Positions 12,999 to 13,074 of a stretch of DNA of 13,074 nt are shown here, piece after piece. The DNA is from Mesobacterium_A hydrothermale. Its GTDB lineage: Bacteria; Pseudomonadota; Alphaproteobacteria; Rhodobacterales; Rhodobacteraceae. Within the stretch, counting starts at the first letter, position 1, and every line of letters begins with the position of its first letter. The translations under genes were made by a program, and so were the position numbers. The stretch lies in contig NZ_JAYLLH010000048.1 of NCBI RefSeq assembly GCF_035818635.1, forward strand, positions 1-13,074, read 5' to 3'. Below the pieces are notes generated by a model. The model was not told the origin of the DNA, ran no database searches, and saw only the letters and a list, made by a program, of their open reading frames with translations.

Positions 12999-13074
12999 GT
13001 CTAGTGGATTGATCGCGACAAACGAGTCCGAATTGGGATTCCCATTTGGTGCTGGCCGTGCGAGTCATGCTGAT

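Noticed and set aside
1..13074. CRISPR array or tandem repeats
   Set aside because: No regularly spaced repeats were seen in reading the window.

Overview
The window looks like the chromosome of an alphaproteobacterium, most likely of the Rhodobacteraceae. This rests on the tRNA-Phe sequence, the GC-rich coding style, the TRAP permease and the style of the small XRE regulator. It was judged by eye, not by a database search.

Layout. Positions 2-1918 (+) hold the C-terminal bulk of a fused TRAP transporter permease, cut by the window edge. An intact tRNA-Phe(GAA) follows at 2195-2269. Its last 48 bp (2222-2269) recur exactly at 11817-11864, so the two copies bracket a 9.6-kb integrated element as attL and attR. 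Beyond attR lies a minus-strand C-terminal part of a Rad50/SMC-like ATPase (12015-12998). Its upstream frame is closed by a stop inside the window.

The element. Next to attL is a minus-strand control and integration operon: an 81-aa protein, a MerR-like HTH protein, an AlpA/excisionase-like protein and a tyrosine integrase. It diverges from a short XRE-type regulator on the plus strand. The 80-bp divergent intergenic region carries two 17-bp palindromes of the same sequence, which are likely operators. The rest of the element is one minus-strand head and packaging block. In transcription order it runs: 124-aa protein, head closure protein, head-tail connector, 75-aa protein, a 393-bp gap with hairpins, large terminase, HNH endonuclease, HK97-type major capsid protein, prohead protease and portal. 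Nearly every junction is an ATGA, GTGA, TAATG or TGATG overlap.

Interpretation. The element has complete-looking head, capsid-maturation and packaging genes, intact att repeats and an intact control switch. It has no tail genes, no lysis genes, no recognisable replication genes and no recognisable small terminase. That combination fits a phage satellite that builds and fills its own capsids but borrows tails from a helper phage, like the capsid-forming PICIs described in other bacteria, better than an ordinary decayed prophage. The regulator has no SOS-cleavable domain, which suggests release by a helper factor. This is inference; reduction of a larger prophage is the main alternative.
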